From Welwitschia mirabilis (Eukaryota; Gnetophyta; Gnetopsida; Welwitschiales), in the NCBI GenBank assembly GCA_051453625.1, contig JBOZIK010000001.1:139121285-139144487 (forward strand): a DNA stretch of 23,203 nucleotides, in the 5' to 3' direction. Made by a program: the position numbers and the translations under genes. Each line of letters begins with the position of its first letter. The stretch's first letter is position 1. Of this stretch, positions 20,801 through 23,203 are shown in pieces. A model generated the notes under the pieces. It was not told the DNA's origin and did not search any database. It saw only the letters and a program-made list of their open reading frames with translations.

Positions 20801-20860
20801 TAATGAAAATCATAATAGAAATAATGAAATCCTATTTTCTTTTATTATAGAGTGCTTTTT
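17851..20860. other. AT-rich DNA with no identified gene, possible decayed LTR at its left end
   Basis: If the PBS candidate is right, the 5' LTR of the older element should begin here, but I could not align it with 7450-7927. A 10-N gap lies at 18455-18464. Short coding-looking strings occur, for example on the minus strand near 19340-19450 and on the plus strand near 20440-20680, but none could be assigned to a family. No RNA gene was seen. Confidence 0.4.
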
Positions 20861-23203
20861 AGAATGACTCCTATGGGACTATGTAATAGTTTTCTTAAAA
20901 TTATAACAAGACTTTATAATAATCCTCACCTAATAAGAAAGAAATTAAGCTTCTTTAATAGTTTAGAATGAGTAAGTTAAGAGGTATTAGAAGTAACATA
21001 ATGTACTATTTCACAATTACATTTAATAATCAAAGATCCAAAATTTCTTTACAAGTATAATAGTTTTTTAATTATATAGAAAAATAATTTTAACTATTTA
21101 TAGGCTAGGTTTCCAAAAAATATAGTTATTAAAGAAGCTATCAAAATTCTTTAATCCTTTAAAGGATGTAGAAAATAGTTATCTTTAACTTTCTAATGGT
21201 TATATATAATAAAAATCAACTTCATTGTAATTGATTTTTTGATAGGAGTCAACTGATCCCTTAGTTGGTCAACCTTAGATCTAAGCCAGTCAATGTCATA
21301 CTAATGTTGAGAATATGGAATCTTTAGGTAATTAGCCCCTTGAAAATGTAGATTAACTATACTTGTTAAATTTATGAAGTAGCTATAATTGGTAGTTAAC
21401 CCATTAGAGATGCTAATTGAGATAGTTAATTCCTTGATGATGAAGTATTTTTTCCTATGATTGGTGGTAAACCCTTATATTAAGCTAATTAACTTCTTAT
21501 GAATGATTGCAATTCTTTTATTTTTGCATATGATCACTCTGCTTAACTTTATTGATTTCCTACTTAGTTTATTCTTATGCTTGATTAATTTGTTATGTAA
21601 GTGTTTTAAGCATCTAAAATATCTTCATGCTTTGTAAAATTTACAAAAGGGATTATCTTTCCTTTAATTAAAATTTTATTAGTTATTAATAGATAATTAG
21701 AAAATGTAAAACCTCCCCTTTTATATTTGATAAAAACTAAATTTTATTTGATACTTCTTTTAAGTCTAATCCTCTCCCTAAAATTGCTTACCTCTTGTAG
21801 GAGTGTGTTATACAAGTAGCACATTTAAAACATAGATTGGAAATGAGTGTTAAACTATGAAGTTATCTATCTATAGGGAATAGATTAAAGTATGATAAGC
21901 GTAATAATAACATTTCATAATATGTATTTTTATAGTATAAAATGTAAGAAGCATAATAACTAGTAAGTTGAAATTTGCAAATCTTTCATAACACAAGACC
22001 GAGTATAAAGTAGATAAGTAAAATTTTGAAGCACAATCATTACATGTTATCAATTATTATATTTTCTAATATTTATCATAAATAATAGAAAGCATAATAG
22101 ATGTAAAGATATTGTACATAATAAGAGTTGTTTCACAATTTTTCAATAGTTTACATAATTATTTTTTCGTCTTTATTATTAGTAAGAATGATGAAGGTGT
22201 GAAAATGAAAAGAATATGAAAACTAAGAAAAAACACTCATTTAATTATATTCTATATCTAAAACATATAGAAGAACTATAGCTCCAGAGGAATAGGATGA
22301 CTAGGATTTGACAGAAGATGGTAACACCTTAGTATTATAAGTTTAAAATGTAGAGAGAGTTCTAGATTTGAGACATTAATATAGGTATTATAGTGGGATC
22401 CTTATGGCTAGGTATGGAGTAGTCTCACATTGTGGTAATGCTACTAAATAAGTACTTCTTTGGTGCTAGTTACTCCTCCACTCTCTCTATTTTAGACAAT
22501 GATTCCTATTTTAATATATTTATAGATTGTTCTTTCTCTTTTATTTATTCGTTTTCTAACCCTTTCACTTCTCTTTCTTTCTCTTCTTATTAGTTTAAGA
22601 CTCCTCCACCTATTCTTTAGTAGAGGAACTTAGATAATCTAAAGAAGGAAGTACACTCTAAAGTTTTGAAATAAGTGATCTCTAGAGATGAATATACATC
22701 TACATCACTTTAGTACATGCTGTATCTTATTTTCTAAAAAAGGTAAATGATGTGTTTTTTCTCTATTCTTATTTATAAATTTTTAAAAGAATTGATTGCA
22801 ACGTGTCGAGAATGGGATTAGTACTATGTTGAGAGTAATTGACAAATAAATAAGAAGCTAGAGAAGAACTAGTGGTATGAGTCTCTATGATCCATCATGG
22901 TACTAGAATATCCTTAAATATGTGCATAAGAGGCTATGATAAATAAAGAATTATGAAATTGTATTATTGAAGAGGCACTTTGAGCTTTTTAAAAAAGTTC
23001 ATGATTAAGCAATCATAACATAAGATCTAGTTCTTATATTGTAATGTATGCATCATGTATTAAAAGATCATAATAGGTGCACTAGTGTAAGTCTAAGTGA
23101 AGAACTAATGAAAAATCTTAAGCTAATAGTGTTATAACCCACATTTTGTAAGCTTTAATTAATAGAGTTTCTAAACTATGTAAAACATTTTTGATATTAA
23201 TTC
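20861..23203. other. AT-rich DNA with a pyrimidine-rich tract
   Basis: No gene or named repeat was recognised. About 22465-22620 is rich in CT on the plus strand (repeated TTCTCT, CTTTCT and CTCCTCC strings) and looks like low-complexity DNA. The minus-strand frame at 21871-22053 is hydrophobic, AT-rich and without family resemblance. Confidence 0.4.

Noticed and set aside
21240-21480. Loosely recurring GTTAAC / TAATTAGCCCCTT strings, a possible tandem repeat
   Set aside because: Spacing is irregular and the units cannot be aligned.
1-23203. CRISPR array, rRNA or intact tRNA genes
   Set aside because: No regularly spaced direct repeats and no rRNA or complete tRNA structure were seen; the window is plant-like.

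Overview
This looks like nuclear DNA from a seed plant, probably one with a large, repeat-rich and heavily methylated genome. The evidence is degenerate Ty1/copia retrotransposons, a tRNA-derived SINE, a plant-specific NPR1-interacting (NIMIN-like) gene, and AT-rich, strongly CpG-depleted sequence broken by one CpG-dense block. The species cannot be told from the sequence. All family assignments are by eye; no search was run.

Layout. 1-2740 is AT-rich and holds one decayed gene relic (955-1640) resembling plant helical UPF0496/BPS1-type proteins. 2740-5330 is a CpG-dense island with the only gene that looks intact: a minus-strand NIMIN-like gene (ATG at 4263, stop at 2987). Two runs of N interrupt it. 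Removing the 10-N run, and collapsing the 841-N run on a 9-bp sequence present at both its edges, gives one uninterrupted 138-codon frame. It carries an acidic/EEFF-type box, a W..GF..RDF box and a C-terminal DLNL repression motif. Its upstream side (4264-5190) has a G-box, W-box cores and TGACG cores, which would suit salicylate/NPR1-TGA control.

5400-7200 is AT-rich with a tRNA-derived SINE (about 6963-7156) and a second partial copy of its body (about 6040-6134). About 7450-17850 is a nested pair of copia elements. The older host element lies on the minus strand: PBS candidate near 17840, gag near 17450-17100, integrase 16400-15440, RT 15110-14082, RNase H 8720-8215, polypurine tract at 7931-7939, and an LTR to its left. 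It was split at the end of its RT by a plus-strand copia element (about 8725-14069) with two recognisable LTRs, a degenerate PBS, gag, protease/pre-integrase, integrase, RT, RNase H and PPT. Each LTR of the inserted element carries a triplicated 43-bp unit. Both elements are dead, with many stops, frameshifts and lost catalytic residues. 17850-23203 is AT-rich sequence in which no gene could be identified.

The genes do not form a pathway: one probable defence-signalling regulator sits in unmethylated-looking DNA beside old, silenced transposon layers.
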